A stretch of DNA of 64,000 bases from Nocardia wallacei (lineage in GTDB: Bacteria > Actinomycetota > Actinomycetes > Mycobacteriales > Mycobacteriaceae), in NCBI RefSeq assembly GCF_014466955.1, contig NZ_AP023396.1, positions 6,324,001 through 6,388,000 of the forward strand, read 5' to 3'. This document shows positions 45,962 to 54,896 of the stretch, in pieces. Position 1 is the stretch's first letter. Each line of letters begins with the position of its first letter. The position numbers and the translations under genes were made by a program. Under the pieces are notes generated by a model. It was not told the DNA's origin and did not search any database. It was given only the letters and a program-made list of their open reading frames with translations.

Positions 45962-46930
45962 GTGCAGCACCTACTTCCCGCCGGTCAGCGGCGGACGCTG
46001 GCCGAGTTGACGGACCGGCTGGATCTGGCAGTGGGTGAGGTGTCGGCGAAACGGTCGGCGTTCTGGATCATGCTGGTGTTGTCGGCGGTGATCGCGATTT
46101 CGGGTGTGGTGGGCGATTCGACGGCGACGGTGATCGGGGCGATGATCGTCGCGCCGCTGTCGGTCCCGATTCTCGGTGTCGGTCTGGGGATCGCGACCGG
46201 TGACGGCCGGTTGATCGGGCGCAGCGCGCTGCTGGTGCTGACCGGGATCGCGGTCGTGATCGCGCTGGGTTTCCTGTTCGCGCAACTGCTGCCGAATCCG
46301 GTGAACGTGCTGTCGAATTCGCAGGTGGTCGGGCGGACCTCACCGAAGCTCATGGATCTCACCGCGGCCCTGGCGACCGGCGTGGTCGCCGCGGTCGCGA
46401 TCACCCGCCGCGACGTGGGCGACGTGCTGCCCGGCGTGGCGATCGCGATCTCGCTGGTCCCGCCGCTGGGCGTGGTGGGCGTATGCCTGGGCTCCGGTGC
46501 GCCCGCGCTGGCGCTGGGCGCGTTCGTGTTGTTCGCCTCCAACGTGGTAGCGATGATCATCACGACGACCGCGTTGCTGGTCGTCGCCGGGTACGGCCGG
46601 GAAGCGCGGGCGGGCGGTGCGCGGCGCGGGCGCGCCTACCTGGTGCTGGCCGCAGCACTGGTGCTGGTGGCGGCGCCGATGACGGTGAATTCCCTGACGT
46701 CGTTGTGGGCGGGGCAGATCGCCGACGCCGCCCGCGACTGGCTGCGGGCGAGCCCCGGAGCGGAGGTGACCGACGTGTCCCTGCACAGCGATACGGCCAC
46801 GGTGTCGGTGCTCGCCCCGGCCGAGCTGCCGCCGCTCGCGGACCTGCAACGGGTGGTCGACGATCTGGTGCCGTGGGATCCGGAGGTGGTCGTGGTGCAC
46901 ACGGTGGGCGGCCGGGTTCCCGGCAGATGA
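45962..46930 (+). CDS. DUF389 membrane protein
   Basis: 322 aa. Seven or so TM helices with the DUF389 signatures SAVIAISGVVGDSTATVIGA, MIVAPLSVPILGVGLG, and AIAISLVPPLGVVGVCLG. A soluble C-terminal domain of about 90 residues follows (SPGAEVTDVSLHS to VVVHTVGG). The family is widespread and without an established transport function. GTG start with GGGAGCGGGA upstream. It stands alone on the + strand before the copper-type operon. Confidence 0.9.
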   Translation: MQHLLPAGQRRTLAELTDRLDLAVGEVSAKRSAFWIMLVLSAVIAISGVVGDSTATVIGAMIVAPLSVPILGVGLGIATGDGRLIGRSALLVLTGIAVVIALGFLFAQLLPNPVNVLSNSQVVGRTSPKLMDLTAALATGVVAAVAITRRDVGDVLPGVAIAISLVPPLGVVGVCLGSGAPALALGAFVLFASNVVAMIITTTALLVVAGYGREARAGGARRGRAYLVLAAALVLVAAPMTVNSLTSLWAGQIADAARDWLRASPGAEVTDVSLHSDTATVSVLAPAELPPLADLQRVVDDLVPWDPEVVVVHTVGGRVPGR

Positions 46931-46952
46931 GGCGCACCGGCTTGCGCTCGGA

Positions 46953-46967
46953 TACGGGGCGGGGGTA
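46953..46967. promoter_or_regulatory. RicR-like copper operator candidate
   Basis: TACGGGGCGGGGGTA, 49 bp before the LpqS-like start. The mycobacterial RicR box is TACCC-N5-GGGTA; the right half and outer bases match and two bases of the left half differ. In M. tuberculosis lpqS belongs to the RicR copper regulon, which is what draws attention to this site. Confidence 0.5.
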
Positions 46968-47015
46968 TAACTGGGGCCTTGGTTCCGAGTACCGATATCC
47001 GGGAGTCGCGGTCGA

Positions 47016-47456
47016 ATGATGGGGCGCAGCAACGGTTTCTCGCGGGCGGCCGGTGGGTCGCGGCGCGGGGCCTGTCTGGTGGCGCTGCTCGCCGCGCTGC
47101 TGCTCACGCTGCCGATGGCCCATTGCGCGGAGGCGGGCGGCGTGGCGGCCCCGGGCCACCACACGCACGCGGCGATATCCGCTGCGGTGGTCGACCACGC
47201 CCACACGGTCGCCGGGAGCCCGCTCGACATCCACTGCGTGCTGCACTTCGATCACTGCCTCGCCTCGCCGGTACTGCGCGCCACCGCCGAAACCGTTCCG
47301 GCGCAACATATGCTGCTGCTCGCGCCGGCACCGGCGGTGCTCCTGGTGGCGGGTGCCGACGACATCTTCTCGGCGGGCCCGCGAGATCCGCCCTGCCGCC
47401 TGCCCGCCCGTGGTGGCCGGGCCACTCTGACTCAGTTCTGTATCGCTCGACGCTGA
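47016..47456 (+). CDS. LpqS-like small exported protein
   Basis: 146 aa. N-terminal hydrophobic segment [20 protein letters not shown], with a cysteine directly after the hydrophobic core that could be a lipoprotein site, although the lipobox is imperfect. The mature part is His/Cys-rich ([28 protein letters not shown]), as expected for metal binding outside the cell. Gene order with cysK2 and an MFS gene mirrors M. tuberculosis Rv0847 (lpqS)-Rv0848-Rv0849. The assignment rests on this context plus size and His content rather than strong sequence recall. Confidence 0.65.
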   Translation: MMGRSNGFSRAAGGSRRGACLVALLAALLLTLPMAHCAEAGGVAAPGHHTHAAISAAVVDHAHTVAGSPLDIHCVLHFDHCLASPVLRATAETVPAQHMLLLAPAPAVLLVAGADDIFSAGPRDPPCRLPARGGRATLTQFCIARR

Positions 47457-47557
47457 CCGGTCAGCGCCAGGCCGACGCCGCTGTGCGCCGGCCGGTGTCC
47501 GCTGCCCGCTCACGTCCGCGCCGCCCCGGCGGCGGTTCGATACAGAAAGCGACAGTC

Positions 47558-48685
47558 ATGGACAAGATCGTGCTCGACACCCTCGCCGATCCCGCGGCGG
47601 CACTGGTGGGTTCGCCCGCACCCGCCCGGTATCCGCACTCACTGGTCGGCAATACGCCGGTGCTGTGGGTGAGTGCGCCGCTGGCCCCGGCGGGCCGGGG
47701 CTTCTGGGCCAAGCTCGAAGGATTCAATCCCGGCGGCATGAAGGACCGGCCCGCACTGCACATGGTGCGCCGCGCCGAGCAGCGCGGTGAGCTGGCGCCG
47801 GGCGCCCGGATCATCGAATCCACCAGCGGCACCCTCGGATTGGGGCTGGCGCTGGCCGGAATCGCCGCACACCACCCGGTGACGGTGGTGACCGACCCCG
47901 GTCTGGAACCGATCGTCGCGCGGATGCTGGCCGCCTACGGCGCGCGGGTCGACGTCGTGCCCGAGCCGGGCCGGTCCGGCGGCTGGCAGCAGGCGCGGCG
48001 CGACCGGGTCGCCGAACTGCTTGCCCGCGAACCGGATTCGTGGTCCCCGGACCAGTACGGCAACCCCGACAACGTCGACGGCTACGAGCCGCTCGCCCTG
48101 GAACTGATCGAGCAATTGGGCGTGGTGGACGTGCTGGTCTGCGCGGTCGGCACCGGCGGGCACTCCGCCGGGGTCGCCCGGGTACTGCGCCGATTCAACC
48201 CGGAGCTGAAGCTGATCGGCGTCGACACCGTGGCCTCCACGATCTTCGGCCAGCCCGCCGGGCCCCGGCTGATGCGCGGGCTCGGCTCGAGCATTCACCC
48301 GGCCAACGTCGACTACGACGCCTTCGACGAGGTGCATTGGGTAGCACCGGCGGAGGCGGTGTGGGCAGCCCGCACCCTGGCCGCGACCCACCACGCCAGC
48401 GGCGGCTGGAGTGTCGGCGCGGTGGGTCTGGTGGCGGGCTGGGCGGCCCGCACCCATGACCCCGAGCTGCGCATCGCCGCGATCTTCCCCGACGGGCCGA
48501 ACCGCTACTTCGACACCGTGTACAGCGACGCCTACTGCGCCGCCCATGGACTTCTCGACGCGCCGCCGCCGCTGGAACCGGACACGATCGGGCATCCGGC
48601 CGAGCGTGTCGTGCGCTCCTGGACGCGGACCACCACCGTTGTCGACCCGAAACGGTTCGTCCGAGACCAGGAGTGGGCGTCGTGA
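47558..48685 (+). CDS. cysK2: PLP-dependent S-sulfocysteine synthase CysK2
   Basis: 375 aa, near the length of mycobacterial CysK2. The PLP lysine is in [13 protein letters not shown]; the phosphate/substrate loop is [29 protein letters not shown] binds the cofactor phosphate. The Asp-Arg after the Lys and the C-terminal extension ([18 protein letters not shown]) separate it from CysK1/CysM. The M. tuberculosis enzyme makes S-sulfocysteine from O-phosphoserine and thiosulfate. Start at the ATG where similarity begins; the long upstream in-frame reading overlaps the LpqS-like gene and is not coding. Confidence 0.85.
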   Translation: MDKIVLDTLADPAAALVGSPAPARYPHSLVGNTPVLWVSAPLAPAGRGFWAKLEGFNPGGMKDRPALHMVRRAEQRGELAPGARIIESTSGTLGLGLALAGIAAHHPVTVVTDPGLEPIVARMLAAYGARVDVVPEPGRSGGWQQARRDRVAELLAREPDSWSPDQYGNPDNVDGYEPLALELIEQLGVVDVLVCAVGTGGHSAGVARVLRRFNPELKLIGVDTVASTIFGQPAGPRLMRGLGSSIHPANVDYDAFDEVHWVAPAEAVWAARTLAATHHASGGWSVGAVGLVAGWAARTHDPELRIAAIFPDGPNRYFDTVYSDAYCAAHGLLDAPPPLEPDTIGHPAERVVRSWTRTTTVVDPKRFVRDQEWAS

Positions 48686-49962
48686 CCGCCTTCGCGAAAT
48701 TCCGCAGCTTCGACGCGGCCGCCCGGCTGTTGATGATCAACCAGTTCGGCATCAACCTCGGCTTCTACATGTTGATGCCGTACCTGGCCGGATATCTGGC
48801 CGGGCCGCTGGGCCTGGCGGGCTGGGCGGTCGGACTGGTGCTGGGCGTGCGGAACTTCTCCCAGCAGGGCATGTTCCTGATCGGCGGCACCCTGGCCGAC
48901 CGGCTGGGCTACAAGCCGCTGATCGTCGCGGGCTGTCTGCTGCGCACCGGCGGCTTCGCCCTGCTGGTGTTCGCCACCTCCCTGCCGGGACTGCTGATCG
49001 CCTCGGCGGCAACCGGTTTCGCCGGGGCGCTGTTCAATCCCGCGGTGCGCGCCTACCTCGCCGCCGATGCCGGTACGCGGCGCGTCGAGGCGTTCGCGGT
49101 GTTCAATGTCTTCTATCAGGCGGGCATTCTGGCCGGGCCGCTCGCCGGATTGTTGTTGCTGGCGTTGGACTTCCGGGTCACCGCGGGCGCGGCGGCGGTG
49201 ATCTTCGCGATCCTGACCGCGGCACAGCTGCTCGCGCTGCCGGCCCGCCGCGCCGAGGCGCCCGCCGAACGGCGTTCGGTGCTCGCGGATTGGCGCGTCG
49301 TGGTCGGCAACCGCCGGTTCGTGTGGTTCGCGGCGGTGATGAGCGGTTCGTACGTGCTGTCGTTCCAGGTCTATCTGGCGCTGCCGCTCCAGGCGGAGTT
49401 CATCGCGGGCGCGCGCTCGCAGGTGCTGGTGTCGGCGCTGTTCGTCGTCTCCGGCCTCGTCGCGGTCGCGGGCCAGGTGCGCATCACCGGCTGGTTCCGG
49501 GCCCGCTGGGGCACCGCGCGCAGCCTGGTGATCGGACTCGCGATCCTCGCTGCCGCGTTCGTCCCGCTGCTGATCGTGCCCGGTCCGGACCGGTTCGGCG
49601 CACCGGTCGCGGTGGCCGCGCTGCTGCTCTCGGCGGCGCTGCTGGCGGTGGGGACGGCAGCGGTCTTCCCGTTCGAGATGGATACCGTCGTCTCGATGTC
49701 CGGTGGGAAACTCGTTGCCACGCACTACGGTTTCTACAACACCGTCGTCGGCGTCGGCATCCTCGTCGGCAATCTCGCCACCGGCGCCGTCTTCGGGGCG
49801 GCGCGCGCCGCCGGGGCGGGGTGGGCGGTCTGGGCGGGTCTGGGCGTGATCGGTGTCGTCGCGGCGGTCGCCCTGCGCGGCTCCACCGCACCGCCGCGGG
49901 CCGGAGCGCCGGACACGGGCGGGGTCACGCCCTCGGAGGTGAGCGCCGATCGGATGCGATGA
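48682..49962 (+). CDS. MFS transporter (Rv0849-like)
   Basis: 426 aa with about 12 TM helices. GTG at 48682 is chosen because AGGAG sits 8 bp upstream and the start overlaps the cysK2 stop (GTGA); GTG 48673 would lie in the ribosome site itself. Motif A is present as [16 protein letters not shown] after TM2. It resembles the MdtH/Rv0849 group of small-molecule exporters. Operon position suggests it moves a cysteine-derived or metal-related compound. Confidence 0.88.
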   Translation: MTAFAKFRSFDAAARLLMINQFGINLGFYMLMPYLAGYLAGPLGLAGWAVGLVLGVRNFSQQGMFLIGGTLADRLGYKPLIVAGCLLRTGGFALLVFATSLPGLLIASAATGFAGALFNPAVRAYLAADAGTRRVEAFAVFNVFYQAGILAGPLAGLLLLALDFRVTAGAAAVIFAILTAAQLLALPARRAEAPAERRSVLADWRVVVGNRRFVWFAAVMSGSYVLSFQVYLALPLQAEFIAGARSQVLVSALFVVSGLVAVAGQVRITGWFRARWGTARSLVIGLAILAAAFVPLLIVPGPDRFGAPVAVAALLLSAALLAVGTAAVFPFEMDTVVSMSGGKLVATHYGFYNTVVGVGILVGNLATGAVFGAARAAGAGWAVWAGLGVIGVVAAVALRGSTAPPRAGAPDTGGVTPSEVSADRMR

Positions 49963-49971
49963 GCGGCGCGG

Positions 49972-51141
49972 TCAGGGGCGGAACACCGACCGTATGCAGC
50001 CCTCGGTCTTGTGCTTGAACAAGTCGTACCCCCGTGCCGCCTCCTCCAGCGGCATATCGTGCGTGATGAGGTAGGACGGGTCCAGGTCGCCTTGCCGAAC
50101 GTAGTCGAACATGCGCGGCATGTAGCGCTGGCCGTGCTGCTGCGCGGTGCGGATGGTGAGGCTCTTGTTGGTCACCGCGGCCATCGGGAACTTGTCGGTG
50201 ACGCCGTAGATGCCCAGCACCGACACCGTGCCGCCCTTGCGGCAGGCCAGGATCGCCTCGCGCAGCGGCGCCGCGCGGTCGGTGCTGAGGCGGAGCAGCT
50301 GTTTCGCGCGGTCGTAGAGCTGCTGCGGCCCGGCGCTGTGCGCTTCCATGCCGACCGCGTCGATGCACGCGTCCGGGCCGCGGCCACCGGTCATGTCGCG
50401 CAGTATCTCCCGCACGCTGTCGACGGCGGTGTAGTCGACCACCTCCGCGCCGAACTGCCTGCGCGCCAAGGCCAGTCGTTCGGGAATGCGATCGATCACG
50501 ATGACCCGTTCGGCGCCGAGGAGGCGGGCGCTGTGCCCGGCCATCAGCCCGACGCCGCCGCTGCCCCACACCGCGACGGTGGCGCCGGGGGCGATGTCGC
50601 AGAAGTCCGCGCCCATCAGGCCCGTGGGTACCGCATCGGACAGGAACAGGGCCTGCTCGTCGGTGATGCCGTCGGGGACGGCGAAACAATTGACGTCGCC
50701 GAACGGCACCCGGACGTACTGCGCGTGCGAGCCCTGATAGCCGCCGAACGGGTGGGTGTAGCCGTAGATGCCGCCGGTCGGGTAGCCCAGGATCGGTTGT
50801 TGCAGTGCGGCATTCGGGTTCGTGGTGTCGCACAGCGAGTACAGGTCGTGCTCGCAGTACCAGCAGGACCCGCAGCCGATGAACGACGGCACCACGACCC
50901 GCTCGCCGACGCGGCGGTCGGTGACCTCCGGGCCCGCCTCGACGATCTCGCCCATGAACTCGTGGCCGATGACGTCACCGGCCCGCATACCCGGCAGGTA
51001 GCCGTCGATGAAGTGCAGATCCGAGCCGCAGGTGGTGGTCAGCCGGACCCGCACGATCACGTCGTGCGGGTTGAGCAGCGCCGGATCGTCCACGGTTTCG
51101 ACGGCGAGATCGTTGACACCGTTCCAGCACAGCGCACGCAT
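49972..51141 (-). CDS. Zinc-dependent alcohol dehydrogenase
   Basis: 389 aa. Catalytic zinc ligands in TTTCGSDLHFIDG and GHEFMGEIV; structural zinc cysteines in GCGSCWYCEHDLYSLC; Rossmann loop VWGSGGVGLMAG. The insert around YPTGGIYGYTHPFGG and the length match the glutathione-independent formaldehyde-dehydrogenase-like subgroup. AGGAGA lies just upstream of the ATG. It is the last gene of a minus-strand set with an SRPBCC and a DUF4383 gene; the natural substrate is uncertain. Confidence 0.92.
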   Translation of the reverse strand: MRALCWNGVNDLAVETVDDPALLNPHDVIVRVRLTTTCGSDLHFIDGYLPGMRAGDVIGHEFMGEIVEAGPEVTDRRVGERVVVPSFIGCGSCWYCEHDLYSLCDTTNPNAALQQPILGYPTGGIYGYTHPFGGYQGSHAQYVRVPFGDVNCFAVPDGITDEQALFLSDAVPTGLMGADFCDIAPGATVAVWGSGGVGLMAGHSARLLGAERVIVIDRIPERLALARRQFGAEVVDYTAVDSVREILRDMTGGRGPDACIDAVGMEAHSAGPQQLYDRAKQLLRLSTDRAAPLREAILACRKGGTVSVLGIYGVTDKFPMAAVTNKSLTIRTAQQHGQRYMPRMFDYVRQGDLDPSYLITHDMPLEEAARGYDLFKHKTEGCIRSVFRP

Positions 51142-51153
51142 GGGGTCTCCTGT

Positions 51154-51666
51154 TCAGTGCGCGGCACGCGCGCTCGGATTGTGTGCCAGGGTGGGGATCT
51201 CGCCGGTCTGCAACAGCGCCCGGGCCCGGTAGAGGACGGCGAAAACGGCTGGGCCGGTGAGGATATCGGGCAGCGGGGTGCGCGCGTACAGCGTGACCTC
51301 GGTGCCGAGATCGTGCGGCGCGTCACGGAAGGTCAGCCGGATCTGCGGGCCACGCCTCCCGGAGTCGTCGTCCTCGATTCCGACGAACCGCAGGCCGCCG
51401 CCCTCCGCCAGCAGCTCGGTGTCCCAGGCGGCCTGGTCGGGAGTGTGCGGGAAGGTCCAGCGATACCGGCCGGGGCCGGTCTCGTGGACGTCCGCGACAC
51501 CGTCGAACACCGCGGACAGCTTGTCCGGCTCCCGCCAGAACCGTTCGACCTCGGCCGCGGGCGCACCTATCGTGAGCGTCTGTGCCGGGCCACCACGGGA
51601 GACTGCCCCCGTCACCGTGCCTGCGAGCGCGACCAGTCGCTGTTCTATCTTCTCGAGGTAGGACAT
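51154..51666 (-). CDS. SRPBCC-family (START-like) protein
   Basis: 170 aa. Helix-grip pattern: QTLTIGAPAAEVERFWREPD, then GRYRWTFPHTPDQAAWDTEL, then IRLTFRDAPHDLGTEVTLYA. This is the polyketide-cyclase/dehydrase-like branch with a hydrophobic ligand pocket and no catalytic motif that can be named. It lies 12 bp upstream of the dehydrogenase start, so they are co-transcribed. Confidence 0.85.
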   Translation of the reverse strand: MSYLEKIEQRLVALAGTVTGAVSRGGPAQTLTIGAPAAEVERFWREPDKLSAVFDGVADVHETGPGRYRWTFPHTPDQAAWDTELLAEGGGLRFVGIEDDDSGRRGPQIRLTFRDAPHDLGTEVTLYARTPLPDILTGPAVFAVLYRARALLQTGEIPTLAHNPSARAAH

Positions 51667-51684
51667 GGGTTCCGATCAGGTCGG

Positions 51685-52164
51685 TCAGGCGGCCGGGCTG
51701 GTGCCGCCGACGGTGCCGAGACGGCGAGTGCCCGCAGCACGTGGCAGAGCCAGTCCGAGCACGATCATGCCCGCGCCCAGCGCGAGGTGCAGCCAGTTGT
51801 CGGCGCTGTTCACCGGTACGAAGTTGGCATCACTCGAGCGATCGATGACCAATCCGTACAACCACAGCAGCAGGTAGACCAGGCCGCCACCGACCAAGAA
51901 GCCGCGGGCGGCGGTGGCCGTGCGGGCGGCGGCCAGACCGGCCACCCCGAACAGCAGGTGCACGATGTTGTGCAACGCCGACACCTGGAACACGCCGAGC
52001 AGCTTCGCCTCCGTATGGTGGCCTGCCCAGGTCAGGGTGTCGTAATCGGTGGTGATGCCGGGGATGAAGCCCAGCACACCCACCAGGAGGAACACCGCGC
52101 CGACCGCCAGCGACCCCAGCTGAACGGCCGAGCGGCCACGCGAACGCGCGTCGGAGACTGACAT
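51685..52164 (-). CDS. DUF4383 membrane protein
   Basis: 159 aa from ATG at 52164; longer readings run into the catalase promoter region. Four TM helices with VFLLVGVLGFIPGI, LLGVFQVSALHNIVHLLFGV and NWLHLALGAGMIVLGL, the DUF4383 signature of actinobacteria. Function unknown. First gene of the minus-strand set, divergent from manganese catalase across 182 bp, so it may respond to the same stress. Confidence 0.9.
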   Translation of the reverse strand: MSVSDARSRGRSAVQLGSLAVGAVFLLVGVLGFIPGITTDYDTLTWAGHHTEAKLLGVFQVSALHNIVHLLFGVAGLAAARTATAARGFLVGGGLVYLLLWLYGLVIDRSSDANFVPVNSADNWLHLALGAGMIVLGLALPRAAGTRRLGTVGGTSPAA

Positions 52165-52346
52165 GACGAAAGCCTTTCGAGTCGGTCGGACGACAGCGAA
52201 CTCCGCGCTGTCACAAGATGTCGGCGGCATACCCCGGCGCACTCGTCGAAAACACGCGCGGCCGATCCCTCGAGGGGTTTCCGTCGCAACCCGCCGGGTA
52301 GGCCCAGCGGGACATCCCAAGTGACCACACACCGAACGGAGCACGG

Positions 52347-53237
52347 ATGTTCACTCACAACAAAGACCTGCAGTTCGAAGTGCGTGTGGAGCGGCCGGAT
52401 CCGCGATTCGCGACACTGCTGCAGGAACAGTTCGGCGGGGCCAACGGCGAGCTGAAAGCGGCGATGCAATATTTCAGTCAGGCATTCGTGCTACGCCGTA
52501 AACACCCCAAGACCTACGACCTCTTCATGGATATCGCCACCGAGGAGTTCAGCCATCTCGAAATCGTGGGCTCGATGATCACCATGCTGCTCGACGGGCT
52601 CAACGACGACCTGAAGCAGGCCAACGAACGCTGCGACTGGATGCCGGTGGTCGCCGGGAGCGATGGTCGTGAGGCCGCGATTCATCAGGTCGCCGCGGAC
52701 CCGCTGTACTTCGCGCTGCGCGGCGGCGGCCCGGATGTCGGCAACTCCGCGGGCGTGCCGTGGAGCGGCGCGTACGTGAACTCCAACGGCGAGCCGTCGG
52801 TGGACCTGCGCAGCAATCTGGCCGCCGAGTCCCGCGCCAAGATCGTCTACGAATACCTCAAGCAGTTCACCGACGATCCGGGCGTGCAGGATACCCTGTC
52901 GTTCCTGATGAGCCGCGAGGTCGCGCATTTCCAGCAGTTCACCGCGGCCCTCAACGATCTGCCGGTCAACTTCCCTCCCGGTGCCCTGCCCGCCGACGAC
53001 CGGTTCCAGAACGTCGCGTTCAACATGTCCGACGGCGCCCAGTCCAGCCGCGGTCCGTGGAACGAGGGCCAGGGCCCGTGGCCCGACGGCATGCAGTGGG
53101 ACTACGTCGAGGATCCGGCCGAGCAGTGGCTGCGCGGCGACAGGTCCAAGAACCGCGGTGCTCAGGACAATCCCACCGGCGAACCGGCGGTCAACGGCAA
53201 CAAGCCGTTCACCCACGAACAGCATCTTCCCGGGTGA
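52347..53237 (+). CDS. Manganese catalase
   Basis: 296 aa. Ferritin-like four-helix bundle with dimanganese ligands in NGELKAAMQYFSQ (Glu), ATEEFSHLEIV (Glu/His) and SREVAHFQQF (Glu/His). The linker PLYFALRGGGPDVGNSAGVPWSG is typical of the family. It disproportionates hydrogen peroxide in the cytoplasm without heme. The C-terminal tail (RSKNRGAQDNPTGEP) is hydrophilic, as in other bacterial homologues. Followed 27 bp later by a hemerythrin-domain gene, an oxidative-stress pairing. Confidence 0.95.
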   Translation: MFTHNKDLQFEVRVERPDPRFATLLQEQFGGANGELKAAMQYFSQAFVLRRKHPKTYDLFMDIATEEFSHLEIVGSMITMLLDGLNDDLKQANERCDWMPVVAGSDGREAAIHQVAADPLYFALRGGGPDVGNSAGVPWSGAYVNSNGEPSVDLRSNLAAESRAKIVYEYLKQFTDDPGVQDTLSFLMSREVAHFQQFTAALNDLPVNFPPGALPADDRFQNVAFNMSDGAQSSRGPWNEGQGPWPDGMQWDYVEDPAEQWLRGDRSKNRGAQDNPTGEPAVNGNKPFTHEQHLPG

Positions 53238-53264
53238 CCCGGTACCGGTCGGAGGGAGAACCCG

Positions 53265-53849
53265 ATGGACGCATTGAGTTTGCTGCGCGCCGATCATGAG
53301 AGCGTGCTCGGCATGCTGGAGAACCTGGAACGCGGCCGCGGCTTCGGCGACGCGGAAATCGCGGCCCGCGAGAAACTGGTGACCAGCCTGGTCATCGCCG
53401 AATCACAGCACGAGGCGGTGGAGGAACAGTTCTTCTGGCCCATGGTGCGCGACGCCGTGCCCGACGGTGACGCCCTGGCCGATCACGCCATCGATCAGGA
53501 GGACGCGGCGAAACAACTGTTGCAACGGCTCGACGAATGTCCGGCGGGCAGTATCGATTTCGAGGACGCGCTGTCCCGGTTCATTCCCGCCGCACGGGAG
53601 CACATCGAGTTCGAACAGACCCGGGTGTGGCCGCGCGTGACCGAATTCTGCACGCCGGAACAGCTGGAAACGGTCGGCACGAAAATGGCCGCGGCCAAGC
53701 ACACCGCTCCCACCCGCCCGCACCCGAACACGCCCTCGACCCCCGGCGCGCAGAAGACCGGCGGGCTGGTGGCCGCGGTGCTGGACAAGGCCCGCGATCT
53801 GGTCAGCCACCGGCGCGCCCACCAGCCGCCGAACCCACCGCCCGCCTGA
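53265..53849 (+). CDS. Hemerythrin-domain protein
   Basis: 194 aa. Iron ligands of the HHE fold are seen in LRADHESVLGMLE, AESQHEAVEEQFFWPMV, DHAIDQEDAAKQLL and REHIEFEQTRVWP. The diiron site would bind O2 or handle reactive species. The last 45 residues are a Pro/Thr/Ala-rich tail. The start ATG has GGAGGGAG upstream. Operon with manganese catalase. Confidence 0.92.
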   Translation: MDALSLLRADHESVLGMLENLERGRGFGDAEIAAREKLVTSLVIAESQHEAVEEQFFWPMVRDAVPDGDALADHAIDQEDAAKQLLQRLDECPAGSIDFEDALSRFIPAAREHIEFEQTRVWPRVTEFCTPEQLETVGTKMAAAKHTAPTRPHPNTPSTPGAQKTGGLVAAVLDKARDLVSHRRAHQPPNPPPA

Positions 53850-54003
53850 CGGAAACCGTAGCGTCGCATGGCATCCGGCGTGGCTCCCGCGGAAGCGCCG
53901 GATGCCGGTCGGGTCGCCGTTCACCGGGCGGAGGTTTGGCGTTCACGCGGGCGGGTTAGCGTGTCGCGGATAGATTCCGGGGACTGTCGACAGCCCCGAG
54001 CAG

Positions 54004-54216
54004 GTGGGTCAGACGTGGGTGAGGGTGTTGCTCGGGAAAGTGCACGTGCAGTTGCGGTTTCGGCACAATGGGGCGGTTCTCGACTACCGTGCCAGCCGGG
54101 TTGCCGCCGCCAATCTGGCGACCGAACTCGTCCAGCACGGCGTCGAGGTCCGCGTGGACGAGGACGTCGACGACGCGCTCGCCGACCTGCCCTTCGCCGA
54201 ACTCTGGTCGTCCTGA
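54004..54216 (+). CDS. Small hypothetical protein (70 aa)
   Basis: Third codon positions are almost all G or C from about codon 15 on, which supports real coding. The predicted product (VHVQLRFRHNGAVLDYRASR, then ATELVQHGVEVRVDEDVDDA) is an alpha/beta protein with no family I recognise. The exact start is open: GTG 54004 or GTG 54015. It ends 5 bp from the convergent nitroreductase gene. Confidence 0.6.
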   Translation: MGQTWVRVLLGKVHVQLRFRHNGAVLDYRASRVAAANLATELVQHGVEVRVDEDVDDALADLPFAELWSS

Positions 54217-54221
54217 GCCGG

Positions 54222-54878
54222 TTACCAGGCGTCCACGTGGACGATCCTATCCAGGTCCATGCGGGCGGCGGGCTTGAAGTCGGTGCCCTTCGTGTAGGCG
54301 ACGGGCAGCAGGGCGCCCTGGGCAACCTGCTCGTAGGGGATGCCGAGCAGTTCGGCGGCTTCGCGTTCGTACGCCAGATGCAGTGTGGTCCAGGCGGTTC
54401 CGAGACCACGGGAGCGCGCCGCCAGGCAGAAGCTCCACACCGCCGGGAACAGCGACGCCCAGTGCGACGCGCTGCGGGCGCCGGGGACATTGTCGACCCG
54501 GCCCGAGATGCACGGCACCAGCAGGACCGGGACCTCCCCCATGTGCTGCGCCAGATACTGCGCCGAACTCGCGACGCGCTGCCGCACGCCGTCTGCCTCG
54601 GGATCGTCGACCGCTTGGTTACCGGGATAGTCGGGCGAGGACGCGTACGCCTCGAACCCCCGCCGGTACAGCTCGCCCAGCGCGCGCCGCTTCTCGGCGT
54701 CGGTGACCACCACCCAGTGCCAGCCCTGCCGGTTCGACCCGCTCGGCGCCTGCACGGCCAGTTCGATGCACTCCCGGACGACCTCGAGGGGCACCGTGCG
54801 CTCCAGGTCCAGCCGTTTGCGGACGGCCCGGGTGGTCGACAGCAATTCGTCGGTGGAGAGGTCCAGCTCGATCGGCAT
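54222..54878 (-). CDS. Nitroreductase-family flavoprotein
   Basis: 218 aa. FMN-binding pattern with TTRAVRKRLDLERTV at the start, AVQAPSGSNRQGWHWVVVTD, and RGLGTAWTTLHLAYEREAAE with LLGIP near the C-terminus. Such enzymes reduce nitro groups, quinones or enones with NAD(P)H. It is 18 bp downstream of fahA on the same strand and probably co-transcribed with the homogentisate genes, perhaps acting on quinone by-products; that link is inferred. Confidence 0.9.
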   Translation of the reverse strand: MPIELDLSTDELLSTTRAVRKRLDLERTVPLEVVRECIELAVQAPSGSNRQGWHWVVVTDAEKRRALGELYRRGFEAYASSPDYPGNQAVDDPEADGVRQRVASSAQYLAQHMGEVPVLLVPCISGRVDNVPGARSASHWASLFPAVWSFCLAARSRGLGTAWTTLHLAYEREAAELLGIPYEQVAQGALLPVAYTKGTDFKPAARMDLDRIVHVDAW

Positions 54879-54896
54879 ACTCGGCTCCTGTCGCGT

